Positions 22,000 through 33,030 are shown, counted from the stretch's first letter. The stretch is DNA of 64,000 nucleotides from Paragorgia papillata (GCA_035771165.1 JAWNZC010000314.1:3631001-3695000); one strand, 5' to 3'. A program made the numbers and translations. Notes: a model not told the origin generated them from the sequence alone.

Positions 22000-22466
22000 G
22001 CGTGGTTCTCTGATGAAAATATTGTTGGCAATGTTTTTGCGTAATTCTAAAGATGTTATGGGATCGTGAAAAGTCTCATTTCAAAATTCGTTGAAGAAAA
22101 GGTGGTATCTTATGTGTGAAGTTTGTATTTTAGAGCGCCGCCATTAAAGTAGCCGAGCTTGAGAAGAATGAGTCGAGGAAGCTTATGACGTCATAGACTC
22201 AATAACAACAATGACCCTTTTGTTGACAACAACAACGATGTTTTGTTTTTGTTGAGTCTATCACGTCGTAAGTTCTCCTCAACTCATTCTTTTCAAACAC
22301 GGCCAATTTAATGGCAGCGCTGCAAATACAAACTTCACACGTAACATGCATACAACTTTGTTTTTGAGAATTTCGAAATGAAACTTCGCACAATTATCAA
22401 CTATCATAATATCTTTAATATTATACAGAAACATTACCAACAATATATTTTCATAAGAGAACCACT
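22000..22466. mobile_element. Foldback MITE, AGTGGTTCTC family, copy 2
   Basis: Left GTGGTTCTCTGATGAAAATA (22001) and right TAAGAGAACCACT|TTAA (ending 22466, TTAA 22467-22470). The arms are the same as at 13872-14345 (GAGCGCCGCCATTAAAGT, TTATGACGTCATAGACTCAA) with a CAACAACAA-rich centre. ORF 22199-22393 lies in the arms. Confidence 0.8.
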
Positions 22467-22889
22467 TTAAAACACTTCTGAATTCATGTAAATTCTACTT
22501 ATAAATCAGAAAAGAAATATCGAGAATTATGAAATAACATGACTTTGGAGGGAATATTGTGTATTTGTGGCCCACGGAATAACGTCTGTGCCTGAACAGA
22601 GCCGAGGGTGCAAATGTTACTAGAAGGAACACGAATAGACTATATGCCCAACAAAAGTCGTATTATTAATATAAATTATAATCAATATTCAAGGAGACAT
22701 ATAAATATAAAACACACACACTTTCCGCTAACAGATATTGATTTAAACAGAGTCAATCAGATATCTAATCAAGATATGGTCTGCAAACTCGGCAAAACTT
22801 CAAAGCGCCTATATTGGTCTTCACCGTGCACAAGCCTTTTGTTTTTGCGCATTCATTTCTAAATAGACTATGATGGAAACTCGGTTAAA

Positions 22890-22990
22890 AGTTTAGCTAG
22901 ACTCTTTCGCAGACGTTCTTAGGGTCGTGCGCGCTAAATGAACTTAGCGTACGACCCTAACAACGTCTGCGAACGAGGCTAAAGTTTAGC
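22890..22990. repeat. Short foldback, 45-bp arms
   Basis: TTCGCAGACGTTCTTAGGGT...AGCGTACGACCCTAACAACGTCTGCGAA with TTTAGCTAG / GGCTAAAG edges. It forms a near-perfect hairpin around CTAAATGAACTTAG. Coding capacity none. Confidence 0.75.
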
Positions 22991-23039
22991 GGGCTTGTTA
23001 CTGTAGTGGCCAAGTGTTTTACACTTTAATATTGATAAT

Positions 23040-23760
23040 AATGTAACCTAAATAATTCGTGATAAAACACAAAGAAAATCAGTCCAAAAGGGGCAAATCA
23101 CACCTTTAAGAATCCAAAAATCAAAAAAATCTCAAAAAATCCGAACAAATCTCAGAATAACTTAAAAAAATCTCAAAAAAAATCCCACGGGATTTTAAAA
23201 CCCAAAATTTCGCACGCTTTTTTGGGAGTGATTCGCCCCTCGTCTTCATGCATGTCCGTGGTTTTATATCTGATAAAAACTCTTCATGATTTACATAAAC
23301 TTCAGCTTTGATTTTCTCGGTTTAGACAACGTCGTTTTTCAAAATTACTATACGCCAATGAACTTTCCGAATGGGTCGTTTTTGAAGCTACTCAAAACAT
23401 TTGCAGTAACATTTTATTAACATTTTATTTTAAACATTTTATCAGATCTAAAACATTCGACTATTGCATCGTGTTATAGTTTATTATTCTGATAAAATAA
23501 AAACACTGCTGCTCATGTTTTAAAGTAATGTTTAAAATACGAGCAGCAGTGTTTAATCAAAAAATTGGACTTGATAAAACACGGGATGTGAGTGAACAGC
23601 TTGAAAAAACATTCCGTTATTGCTAGCTTTTGCTTTGATTCATTCAATTGCTAATTATAGGATGACAATTTTTTATCAAATTCTATGTTCATTAGTATTC
23701 TTTCTGACATCAATAAGTTTTATCAGGTATAAAACCACCGACATGATACTGATTTCCTTT
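23040..23760. repeat. ATTCATGAGG-family hairpin repeats and A-rich insert
   Basis: Degenerate AATAATTCGTGATAAAACAC start, inner GTTTTATCAG / CTGATAAAAT hairpins near 23430-23500, and inverted AAACACTGCTGCTCATGTTT / GAGCAGCAGTGTTT modules at 23500-23550. A block of AATCTCAAAAAA repeats lies at 23120-23190. Confidence 0.55.
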
Positions 23761-24346
23761 GTTAATAAGTTTTGTTAGTATTACTTAATTAAATTACTTA
23801 GTATAGCATCGAGGAATTAACACAAATTCTCGCTTTCTATATTGCAATTGGGCACCATACAATTTTCAAAGAATTAACTTACAATATATACTTGTTGATT
23901 TGGACTGTGGGAAACATTAAGTTTAATAATGAAAATAGGTGATACTGAAGCCTGAAAAATCAGGTCATGAAACTTAATGTTTCTCCCAGAAAAAGTCTAA
24001 GATATATTTTAAAAGTATTATTTATGGTGGTATATAAAAATAAATGTTTAATGGCTATCACTCCATATAAAATCCTGTGTTAATATATATTGCATATTTA
24101 AAAGAGTTTTAATTTAACGTATTAAATCTGAATTTGTGTATGGAGTAAATAATTGTTTAATATGATGAAAGTGGATCTTCTACTGGTACGAATACGTCAA
24201 TATACGTACAACGGCAAAATATGTGTACATACCTATGCACAAAAAATGTAGCTATAATAAATACCTAAATCAATGAGCTTGTCTTGTGTCGTGATTTGCT
24301 GGTTTCCCCCTGCTCTATTGCTTAGCACTAGCTATACACTTATTAA

Positions 24347-24785
24347 AGTAGCAGTGTCACTCGCAAAGCCCACGCAATAATCACGCGCCAACTTGAAAAA
24401 CTACTGCTGTAGGTTTTCAAGTTTTTTGATCCAAGATGGCGGCCGCACTTGGCGGAGTGTATGGTGGAAGACGCGATAATTCAGGCCGAAAGAGAAAATA
24501 CGAGGGATCAAATAGTTCACAGAAAGCCTGGAATAGTCAGCACAAACGTATTTACTTATCACTGGCTATATTTGAGTCGTGGAAAGATGCTAAAATCGTA
24601 GCTGAATATGGTTCATGTAGCGATAGCGACTTCGCAGCCCATCTGCTCTCATTGGAATACTGTAGAAGGTAAATATCATTTGATTCATTTCTCTGGTTTC
24701 TTGTCCGATTTAGAGCTATTTCCAACATTTTCCGAAGTTATTTCTATGTGCGCAAAAAAGATGCGCAAATGGTGACACTGCTCCT
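24347..24785. mobile_element. TTAA-flanked element carrying a coding first exon (Kolobok-like)
   Basis: TTAA at 24343-24346 and 24786-24789. Left terminus AGTAGCAGTGTCAC and right terminus GTGACACTGCTCCT are inverted, with one mismatch over 14 bp. TTAA target and AG...CT ends fit Kolobok; piggyBac-like is the alternative. The 439-bp body consists mainly of one coding exon (24436-24668) plus its donor, so this looks like an autonomous element deleted from just inside intron 1 to near the right TIR. Confidence 0.82.
24436..24668 (+). CDS. First coding exon of a transposon-encoded protein, retained in a deleted element
   Basis: ATG at 24436 in the context AAGATGG, 77 codons, then CTGTAGAAG|GTAAAT as donor (phase 2), or a TAA two codons later if unspliced. 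The peptide starts MAAALGGVYGGRRDNSGRKR, has a basic stretch, and continues IYLSLAIFESWKDAK and SCSDSDFAAHLLSLEY. This Gly/Arg-Lys head plus RIYL...W...K...SDFAAHLLSLE block is a pattern I recall at the N-terminus of many multicopy proteins in cnidarian genomes; their function is unknown to me. The exon is fully inside the TTAA-flanked TIR element. Its phase 2 donor does not match the phase 0 acceptors of the downstream coiled-coil exons, so splicing into them would shift the frame. Confidence 0.6.
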
Positions 24786-25082
24786 TTAAGGAGTAATTGT
24801 AGTATGCACTTATGATAATTATGTGGTTATTATGCACTTATGGTAATTACGTAGTAAATATGCACTTGAGGTAATTTATGTAGTAAATATGCACCTATGG
24901 TAATTGGAATAAAAAAATGGAATATCAGTATCGGCAAATATCTGCACTAAAGTCTCGGTTATGAATATCGGAATATCTGAATATACACTACAGTTTGATA
25001 GATGGAATTACTCAATTACACACACCCTGCAGAATGATATACCCACGGGGTTCGTTTGTAGAAAAAACAACAACATGCGTAT

Positions 25083-25366
25083 AAAGTCGCTGTTACACGA
25101 TGCAACGATCTGTGAAACCTGTGTCGCAAGTTCGCAGCGCTGTTGCGAGACAGGTTCAAGTCAGATTATAACGTGTGGATTATAACCCCTTCGTTTCATA
25201 AATTTGTGTCGCTTTGTATTGATAGACAGGTTTCACAAACCGATGCGCGAAGTTAAAGTGCATCCTACTTTGGTGAAACCTGTTTTGCAATGCAAAGCGA
25301 CACAGGTTCATAAACAAGGGGTTGTTGCATGTTACAATCTGTCTTGAAACCTGCGTAACAGCGGCT
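25083..25366. mobile_element. Foldback MITE related to the CTGTTACA family
   Basis: Left AAGTCGCTGTTACACGATGC and right CTGCGTAACAGCGGCTT are inverted. The interior has many GAAACCTGTGTCGCAA-type words in both orientations, the same architecture as 15311-15609 but with different subrepeats. The TSD is not clean (ATAA / TTAA). Confidence 0.6.
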
Positions 25367-25574
25367 TAACACTTATCAACCTGGAAATTTTCCCAGGCTC
25401 CACCCAGTTATTGGCGATACTCCATGGTTGTATGGATGTTACATTCTTTATCAATATCGCTGAAATTCTTTTTAGACTTTTATTTTTAATACCAAAAGCG
25501 CATTTACCAAGCGTAAGCTACCGGACACAACTTGACAAATCTTACCAATTTTAACGACCAGATTACCGAAAAGT

Positions 25575-25620
25575 GTGTGGGGGTGGGGGGGGGGGGGGGG
25601 GGGGGGGGGTGGGGTGAGGG
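25575..25620. repeat. Poly-G tract
   Basis: G-run of about 27 with T interruptions (GTGTGGGGGTGGGG...). G4-prone. Similar G or C runs occur near 34862, 45981, 54423 and 57427. Confidence 0.9.
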
Positions 25621-25639
25621 GTGACACTCCAAGAACGGG

Positions 25640-26310
25640 GACAGTCATAATGTATCTTTAGTTCACGATCACGTCGGTTTTCTTTGATGTACCGCGGTTG
25701 TTTATTTATAATAATTACTCCCAACCATGATTTATATCAAGCTAATTGCCCCAGCAATTAACTTGAGGAAAATAGCGTTAATTAATCAATGGTCACGAAT
25801 GAGATAAAGGATTTATCATCGTGACTGAAGTGTTTTTTAGACACTCTGTGATAATGAACTCAGTATCTCAGTTTTCTTAGGTAACCTCTGTGATCTTGAA
25901 CTACATAAGTTATTTACGTCGGGTCTGACGTATTTACTTCGGGTTCGGTAACTAACCAATACTAAAGACCAATTCGGACAGGAAAGAGCTAATTAGGAGG
26001 TTTTTAGTGACAATTACAAAATATTAAATAAATTACTTTACATTATCAAACTAATTTAAGAAATACATAAATTACAATATTTATAAGTATTACAATATAT
26101 TATTTACAATTATTTAAAAACGGTAAGGATTACATTAAATTCTTAACAAATAATATTATGAACAAGTATTAAAACAAATAAATAAACAAACAAACAAACA
26201 ACAACAACACCAACAAGACATTTATGAATTATCTAAGCGTTCCGGTAATTCCTGGATTTCGTTCAAATGTTTTCATACCGCTTCTGTAATGACAAATCAA
26301 TTTGTAATAT
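25640..26310. other. Non-coding stretch
   Basis: No exon. A fragment CGGACAGGAAAGAGCTAATT (about 25976) matches the AACTCTTTCCTGTC foldback family seen at 57612-57716. A short AAACAAAC run lies near 26180. Confidence 0.45.
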
Positions 26311-26315
26311 GTTTA

Positions 26316-26582
26316 CAGTCAAACCGGATGTTCTTTACCGCGCACATTGCGATATTGACAGCAACATTGCAATGTTGACTTGCAAACGGTACACGGCGAC
26401 TCCTTGGCAAGTTGCTAAAATTCATATTTTAAATATTGAATTTCGCATAACATGAGGTTTACTTAGAGTTAATCGTTCTGACTCTCAATAGAACTTCATA
26501 TTATGTGAAGTTCGATATTTAAAATGCGAGTTTTTAGCAACTTATTGCAAGGTCCCGCGGGGAAGAACATCCGGTTTGACTG
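26316..26582. mobile_element. Tc1/mariner-type MITE (TA TSD)
   Basis: TA|CAGTCAAACCGGATGTTC at 26314-26333 and GAACATCCGGTTTGACTG|TA ending at 26582-26584. The inner arms AAATTCATATTTTAAATATTG and its inverse are near 26417 and 26505. TA target and CAGT ends fit Tc1/mariner. Non-coding. Confidence 0.75.
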
Positions 26583-26589
26583 TAAGGAA

Positions 26590-27480
26590 AGGGTAAAAAA
26601 GGGTCACAAGTTTGGCTGAAGGGGGATAAATTGTGTCACTTTAACACTAACATTTTTTTATTTATTTTTGTACAGTAAAAATAGATTAATTTAGATTTTT
26701 AATATTTTATCCCTCCTTAATATGGTATTAAAATATTTAACCTTCTAACAGGCAATCTGACATTTTTATCCTATATATTTTACTCTGGCTACCTCTTGCA
26801 GAAACGTACCTGCTATAAGACCCTTCAATAAGTGCAGAGTACGTCATTTTCCGCAATTGACGTAATTTTTTCAGCCTTTTGAATTCTGTTGAAAATATAC
26901 GAAAGCTAAGACAAACGAAATTGAAAAGAATTCAAAAGAAAAATTGAAAAGAAATTGATGTCAAAGGGTGAAAATTCTATACTTATTAAAAGGGTCTATA
27001 AATCAGCATATCCTCTCATCTAGAATTCATGATTATCGTTAATTGTCCACTGGCCTAAAATTAACGATAATCGTGAATTTTAAGGAATTAAAACCCAACC
27101 ACGAACCACAACCCCCCGGAAACCTTAAACCTAACCACAACCCTCCGGGGAGTATGTCCCACCTCTCAGACCCTGACCAGGCTTATGTAAACAAAACAAT
27201 AGCTCTGCTGCCATCCCCTACCACTCATGTAAACGAAACAAGGAAAGACAATGAACTAGGGTAACCCTTTTACTAGGGTAACCCTTCTAGAAGGGTCACC
27301 CTACCTCCATGTAAACAGGGCCTTATTGGTAATTCTGGGAAGGAGAAATAGAGTAGCAAAAATTGTAGCAATTTCTTTCTGATTCTTTTTTAATCTCGTC
27401 CTCAGATCTCTCGCTTTTTGTGCGTGTTATATAACTTAATTATTGGATTCATCTAAGCCCGATATGGCAAAATATTTGAA
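26590..27480. other. Non-coding stretch with a small foldback
   Basis: A 57-bp foldback at about 27025-27082 (TGATTATCGTTAATT / AATTAACGATAATCG) is the only structure. GGGTAACCCTT-type dyads lie at 27258-27300. No supportable exon. Confidence 0.45.
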
Positions 27481-28210
27481 GTGCACATGACATGAAAATT
27501 GACCTCGGCTTTTTGTTGATTTTGATAGAACATTTACAATAATGAAAAATGGCTTTTACATGCCTTTCAGATCTTATCTCATTCTTGAGTTATCAACTAC
27601 AAAATTTCAGCTATGACGTCTAGTTGTGCATAGCATAAAATGGAAAATCAACTATATCCAGGGGCGCCGGAGCAACGGGGGCAGTGTGGGCAGCTGCCCC
27701 CCCCCCCTGCCCTCAGCGCGGAAGCAGCACGGGCGTCTTGTAAGAGGAATATTTTCTACAGGAATTGCCATTTGTATTCTTTGTCTCACAAGCTAACTTA
27801 TTACTGCAGACCACGCAGAGGCAGCAAACTAATTTTGTCTTAGGTTACCTGTGTCCAACCTCGTTCTCAGGACGTTCTTGAAATTTGGAGGGTGGGAAAA
27901 AGCCCTGGCATCGGCTAGTCACAGCACCCAAAAATACTGGGTGTAATAAATTAGCAATTCAATTTAGTTTAGTATGCAAAATCATTCTGAGTAATGGCAG
28001 CCCCGTGGGAGAAGTTCATTGTTATGGTGGTCCTATTTGTCCTGTTGGTTGTCCCGTTGAAGCTATTTGATCATAACTGGCACAAATTAACCATGCATAA
28101 ATATGTTTCACGAGGAATGTTTAGAAAATGCAATCAACCAATGAAAATGCCGAATCCAACAGCCGATGCCAGAACCTTTTCCCACCTTACCACAAAATTA
28201 CAGTAAACGC
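27480..28210. repeat. Mixed MITE fragments
   Basis: 27490-27640 is an inverted fragment of the family at 8120-8358 and 28935-29045. At 27860-27950 and 28150-28190 there are inverted AGCCCTGGCATCGGC / GCCGATGCCAGAACC segments with TTTCCCACC edges, related to the CCCAGGGTCTTCTC family at 58480 and 59890. The ORFs 27640-27843 and 27994-28206 lie within these and are not called. Confidence 0.45.
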
Positions 28211-28362
28211 ATGTACACGTCATGCCTACTTATTTTTAATATGTTCTTGTGTGCACGCGTATAATTATATCATTGAGTCGTTGAACTAGACCAGCAGTCC
28301 GAGACACATGTACGCATTGTGGACCTATTTTTTCACTTGGCGGGTGTTTTCTGATTCATTAA

Positions 28363-28564
28363 AGGTGACGTACAGTCCGTTCTGCGCATGTACGAAACTA
28401 ATGTTTACATCTTTATTTACAAAAAAATATACTAATACCTTATTCAAGATTGCAAGCTTTTCTTAACGGTTTACATTGAGCTGAGTACTTCATGTAATTA
28501 TCTACGAATGTCATGTTTTGGGGACTCCATGGCGGACATGCGCAGAACGGACTGTACATCACCT
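28363..28564. mobile_element. Short TTAA MITE, AGGTGAYGTACAGTCC termini
   Basis: TTAA at 28359-28362 and 28565-28568 around AGGTGACGTACAGTCCGTTC...GAACGGACTGTACATCACCT. About 34 bp of TIR with one or two mismatches, including GCGCATG / CATGCGC. Kolobok-like signature again. Confidence 0.85.
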
Positions 28565-28769
28565 TTAAAGTTGCCATGTTTTCTTAAACGTAAATTGGAA
28601 TGTAGCATCAATATGTACAATCAGTCGTTGAATTTTCTTTCTCAATACATTATTCATTATATTATACCGTTATGCTTTTTTGTTATTTTATGCTATAGAG
28701 CAAAATTGGCGAACATTATTCTGAGAAAAAGTGCCCTTTTTATGTGGGTTTGGTCAAACCAATGAGAAG

Positions 28770-29060
28770 ATCAGGGGCGTAGGAACCAGAGGCGTAGGAA
28801 CCGGGGGCGGGGAAAACGGGGCATGTGACCCCCAACTTTGTCATGATAAAGTGCCCTTTTTGCAACAGAAAGGTGCCCTTTTTAACAAAGTGCCCTTTTG
28901 AAGCTGTGCCCCTCCAAGATCAACTTGCTTCCTACGCCACTGGAGAAGATATAGTTAATTTTCCGTTTTATGCTATGCACAACTAATGACGTCATAGTTG
29001 AAATGTTGTAGTCAATAACTCAAGAATGGGATGACATCTAAAAGGCATGCAAAGTCGAAG
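28770..29060. repeat. Repeat fragments upstream of the promoter
   Basis: AGGGGCGTAGGAACC occurs twice (28772, 28790) and AAGTGCCCTTTT three or four times (28729, 28849, 28889). At 28935-29045 there is the same CTCAAGAATGGGAT repeat as at 8240. These end about 110 bp before the TATA box. Confidence 0.55.
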
Positions 29061-29123
29061 GTCGAGCCTAATATTAAAATTTGAGACTTAAATATTTTCC
29101 ATATCGGGTGAAGATGAATCCAT

Positions 29124-29129
29124 CACGTG
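29124..29129. promoter_or_regulatory. CACGTG E-box
   Basis: CATCACGTGACG contains a palindromic E-box extended to CACGTGAC, a bHLH-Zip (USF/TFE/MYC-type) site. It lies 43 bp upstream of the TATA box. Position makes it plausible; function is inferred. Confidence 0.4.
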
Positions 29130-29171
29130 ACGCTAATGTAGACATTTAATTGGACGATTAATTGCGAGGGT

Positions 29172-29213
29172 TATAAAGTCCTTTTTCTGCTTTCATTTTC
29201 ACTTTCACTTTCC
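29172..29213 (+). promoter_or_regulatory. Core promoter: TATA box and ISRE-like GAAA repeat
   Basis: TATAAA at 29172-29177. At 29190-29213 the + strand reads CTTTCATTTTCACTTTCACT + TTCC, that is, GAAAGTGAAAGTGAAAATGAAA on the minus strand in two overlapping 20-mers. This fits tandem GAAANN repeats, the binding pattern of IRF-family factors (ISRE/PRD-like). Expected transcription start about 30 bp after TATA (near 29202) would fall inside the repeat, so a pyrimidine initiator is an alternative reading. The first ATG follows about 160 bp later. Confidence 0.5.
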
Positions 29214-29359
29214 AATAGCTTTGTGCGGTCTTGGAAATCGTTTGGTCTGTTGTCCTTTTTATGCTGCGTGTATAATCGTCCTTTTTTTGTTAGTTCTGTG
29301 TGTTTTTACAAGAAGTCGTTGATATTTTTGTACAATCATTCGTGAGAACCCCAAGAAAC

Positions 29360-29602
29360 ATGGCTGGCGCTTTATCAGACAAATATGCCACCGAAGATAT
29401 GGGTCAAACTTCAGAAGCAACTGCGAACGACTCTGATTCAGTCAGTTCAAATCCTACTTCCTCTCGTTTGGAAGAATTTTGTGACACAGATAGTCCGACC
29501 AGTGACGAAGGAAATGTTGAATTGCTGTGTGGAAATGTTGAAAAAGTGGATGACTTTCCATCTTTGGGTTCCGCTTCCGAGTCAAATGAACATCCAAAAA
29601 CT
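29360..29602 (+). CDS. First coding exon, acidic Ser/Thr-rich N-terminus (81 codons)
   Basis: ATG at 29360 lies in a strong Kozak context (AAACATGG). The frame stays open for 81 codons to the donor AAAACT|GTAAGT, phase 0, which matches the phase 0 acceptor of exon D at 30904. In-frame codons before the ATG have no upstream ATG back to 29300. The peptide begins MAGALSDKYATEDMGQTSEA, is rich in Ser, Asp, Glu and Asn, and has DFPSLGSASESNE near its end. It has low predicted structure and no membrane segment or zinc motif. TATA and ISRE-like elements lie 150-190 bp upstream. I read it as the disordered N-terminus of the coiled-coil protein encoded by the following exons. The protein family is not recognised. 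A minus-strand ORF at 29454-29726 is a shadow. Confidence 0.65.
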
Positions 29603-30270
29603 GTAAGTTGTTGTTTATAAATTTGATATTAATATTATTACAGTACTGACCATATATTAACCTTAAATTGTTGTTAAAAACAAACAATCTTATTGAAATC
29701 ACAATAAATGACACTTTATACGGCACTTAAATCCCATTAATTTCTGTTCAATGGCTTCTTTCAATATCAATTTAAAAGACTGAACTAGGGGAACAGAGTT
29801 TCCCCTTATAATTATTTAGTTTCATTTTAGGTTTAAATAGTCTAATAGACGATAATTAGGCTTCGTTTTTCTTATAACCTGTACTGTCAATTTTCTAGTT
29901 TATCTCAAGGCAAAAACTGTTTTAATAGGCAGTTCAATGACTCGATGTACAAAATATTCAATTTTGAAAAGGCTCTAGCTTCGTGGCTTTGTAAACTCCA
30001 GACAGCCTTCTAAAATGTCCAAGTTTTTATATTCGTTACTTCTCCCACGTTGTGAAAGCTTAATATGGAGCCGTTGAAAAACAGAAAAAGGCATACAATA
30101 CCTGCAAACAGTTATTGAAATAAATTCTTATAAAGAATGTAATATGATTTCTCAAAGACACAAAATAGCAGGCTCTATAAAAAGCATTTCAAAATTATTA
30201 ATTAGAACAGTCACAGGAAAAATGGACATATTTGGCATCCTTATAAATTGCCTTATTTTTAAATTGATAT
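29603..30270. other. Intron after the first exon
   Basis: AT-rich with no repeat element identified before the (TA)n array at 30281. Confidence 0.5.
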
Positions 30271-30276
30271 ATACAG

Positions 30277-30280
<4 letters not shown>

Positions 30281-30337
<57 letters not shown>
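30281..30337. repeat. (TA)n microsatellite
   Basis: TA run of about 57 bp. Confidence 0.93.
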
Positions 30338-30341
<4 letters not shown>

Positions 30342-30476
30342 AAGAGGGTTCATGCACTCGCTAATACTGCCCGTGGGTATAAAGTTTCAACTAGTCAGGT
30401 CTGGTTTGGGCCAGTTTAATAGTACTGGTTTGTGGTTAACCAGAGTTAAATTTTCTTTGGTTAATTGCTGTGTTGG

Positions 30477-30479
<3 letters not shown>

Positions 30480-30511
<32 letters not shown>

Positions 30512-30560
30512 CAATCTACAGACACAGTGTTTCGCTTGGAACATATATATATATATTCAT
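30480..30560 (-). repeat. (TA)n and short microsatellite-tailed repeat, copy 2
   Basis: (TA)n at 30480-30508 abuts AGTTCAATCTACAGACACAG, then TGTTTCGCTTGGAAC and a second (TA)n. This is a 5'-truncated copy of the element at 6900 and 47300, sharing exactly the same terminal junction. Confidence 0.7.
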
Positions 30561-30903
30561 GGTTTGGTGTGCTCCATGCATTGAATTATATGTGGGTGGG
30601 AAGTTGGGAGCTTAAGAGCACATAAAAAGTGTAAGAGATGGTCAAGGTGATAGCCAAGAGGAACTCTAGATTTTTGAGTGCTCTCCCAACTTCCCAAGTG
30701 AAGTGCACTAATTGATAAGCTACTTATTGAGGCAAATCATTGGGAATAATTTTCTTTATCTTTTAAATTTTGGGTGTCCAAAGCCATCCACTTTTCATTC
30801 TAGGTGTCCCAGGATGCCCCGATGCCACCGGTATTGTCACATAATTACACTTTGCAAATTATATATTAATTAAGCTAGATATCTCTATTTTAATCTTGTT
30901 AAG

Positions 30904-31038
30904 GAGCTGGTGGGTTATGTTAATCAATTAGAGCTCACAGATCACTCAACAGAGAAAATTGAAAGGCGTTGCATTGACTTAAAATGGAAGGAAGAGAACT
31001 ATATGTTGCAGGAAAAATTAGATAAATATTATGCCATG
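30904..31038 (+). CDS. Coiled-coil exon D (45 codons, phase 0-0)
   Basis: Acceptor TAATCTTGTTAAG|GAGCTG and donor GCCATG|GTGAGT bound a 135-bp phase 0 exon. The peptide starts ELVGYVNQLELTDHSTEKIE and ends LQEKLDKYYAM, with hydrophobics at 3-4 spacing and a high Glu/Lys content. It is the first exon after the 29360 ATG exon that fits in frame, and the splice phases match. It is 45 residues, three more than six heptads, so it carries one stammer-type break. Repeat-free. Function unknown beyond a helical or coiled-coil rod. Confidence 0.72.
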
Positions 31039-31039
31039 G

Positions 31040-32600
31040 TGAGTTAATTATATATACTTATAACCTGAATAAAAAATTAATTCATGAATATTATAGATTG
31101 TTTTCTTTAAATCTTAAAAGGGAGACACTATTAATATTTGTTAAAATATTAATTAAAACAAAAAAAATTCAAGAGGAATTCCTATTAGATTTTGGCCCAA
31201 ATTCTTTTAGGATCTTATAGGAATTCCTATAGGATTGAAAATTTCCTATAGGAATTTCATAGCTGCATCAGCAATCTTAGGTGGTGGGTCAGGGGGTTGA
31301 GCAATTGCCCTCCCAAAATATTAAAAAAAAAAGAAATTCAAGCACTTTCTGCTGAGAATTCAGAATTTTGGGCAATTTCGATATGTTATTGTTGTGAAAT
31401 GTTCAAGCAAAATTCAAATATGTTAATTAACTAAAAACTAAAAAATACTATGACTTAAAAATCTAAATCTGGCTAAATGTTTTGGGCAAAAATCTCTGCC
31501 CTCCTAAACAGAATGGGGCTGCTTAGTCACCTATGAGGAATAATTCCTATTGTTTTTCCTATAGGAAAATGTTTTTCCTATTAAATTTGGCACAATTTTT
31601 TTGCTTCAGTTGATCCACATTTGCTTATAGCTAATTAGAACTTGTATTAATCAAACTATATGTACTGAATATATGTTGATTATATCTGTGTGGGTAACTT
31701 TTATTTGAATTATGGTTTAAGCAGGGCCCCAAAATCTTCTAGAAAGTTTTAAGTTGCATTTCAGAAATTTTATTTACATCCTTGTTCCCAGGGCCTCATC
31801 GGTACACTGGAAAATCAGAGGCCCTGGTCAGATACAAATGATTGAAGCAATTGTGATTGGCTGGATGAAGGTAATTATTCAGTCTAAAACAGGAAGTGGG
31901 CAAATATATTTTCAACTATCAAACAATCAGCTGTGATTAAAGTGAAGATTATAGCTCAGATTAAACACTGAAAGTCTACAAATAATATGCCAGCAAAGTT
32001 AAGGATTCCTAAAGCGAGTCGGAACTGCAATGAGTCAGTTTCATCATTTAACTTTCAAACTGTTGAATGATTTTAGACATACCACTATATATAAGTATGA
32101 GTTGGTGACTCATTCATTGGCAATGCCAAATGTTCGTATAAACTTACTTTTGAATATATAAACTAACTGGCCTTCGAATTGCATTTCAGTAAGCAAAAAT
32201 TGTGCTATTTTGTCCAGTGGGAAGAACAATAAACACCAAGCTTTAATTTGGATGTCATAATAAACAACTTTACTGCAAATTAATAACTGAGTGGATCTTT
32301 ACTATCTTAATTGTTTGTTTCAATGTGATATAATAATTTAATGACTCAATGTCCTAAAATCTTAAAAACCATCCAGTTTTCATCTCATGACCTAGCTGAG
32401 CCTCTAATTTTCCAGTGTACTGAGGAGGCCATGGGAACAAGGATGGGGTTTTTTATTACCAAAATGAACATATATAACTGTTTATTTCAAATTCTCAAAA
32501 AATGCATCGATCAGTATTACAACCAAACTCAATGTTCTTAATTAATTGCTGTGCAACTTTGGAGTATTCAGACAGCAATTAACATTGCAATTTTGACTTG
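31040..32600. other. Intron with one interspersed repeat
   Basis: 31270-31535 is a + strand copy of the repeat at 57205-57480 (shared CTCCCAAAATATT, GTGAAATGTTCAAGCAAAAT, GGCAAAAATCTCTGC, GGGCTGC). It is framed by AGGAATTCCTATAGGA-type palindromic words at 31170-31260 and 31540-31590. Nothing else recognised. Confidence 0.5.
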
Positions 32601-32604
32601 CAAA

Positions 32605-32937
32605 TGATATCATAGATGATAGAAGTGGAGCTGGATAGGAAACTTACGAAACCGGAAACGATATTTGCACAACTTAATTGCTATGGTAATTGTACACTTA
32701 TAAGGGGCTAAATGCACCTAACGGTGGTCCCACATGGCTAAAATCAGACACTGCTGAACTTAATTAAGTGATTACACGATTGTTTAATTTCAGCAATAGC
32801 TGATCCTGGCCATGTGGGACCACCCGTTAGGTGCAGTGTATAATTACCATAGCAAGTTGTGTAAACACCATTTCCGGTTTCATAACATCATTTTAAGTTT
32901 CCTATCCAGTTCCCCTTCGATTATCTATGATGATATT
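32605..32937. mobile_element. Foldback element just upstream of exon E
   Basis: Arms GATATCATAGATGATAGAAG / GATTATCTATGATGATATTC, CTGGATAGGAAACTTA / TAAGTTTCCTATCCAG, CACCTAACGGTGGTCCCACA / TGTGGGACCACCCGTTAGGT. About 140-bp imperfect arms. The right edge lies 93 bp before the acceptor of exon E. No coding capacity. Confidence 0.75.
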
Positions 32938-33030
32938 CAACAACTTTGTGGCAACAATATAAAAACTAATTGTATCAGTGTATATTAATACAGTACAATG
33001 TATAAATTTTATAATTTATTGTTTTGACAG

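Noticed and set aside
27994..28206. ORF with a hydrophobic N-terminal segment resembling a signal anchor
   Set aside because: It is surrounded by MITE fragments, its end lies in a CCCAGGG-family repeat and there is no splice or homology support.
29300..29359. Extended start of the first exon from a GTG at 29300
   Set aside because: No ATG in that extension; the ATG at 29360 has a strong Kozak context and sits at a normal distance from the TATA box.
30144..30615. ORFs rich in Ile-Tyr repeats
   Set aside because: They are translations of (TA)n microsatellites.
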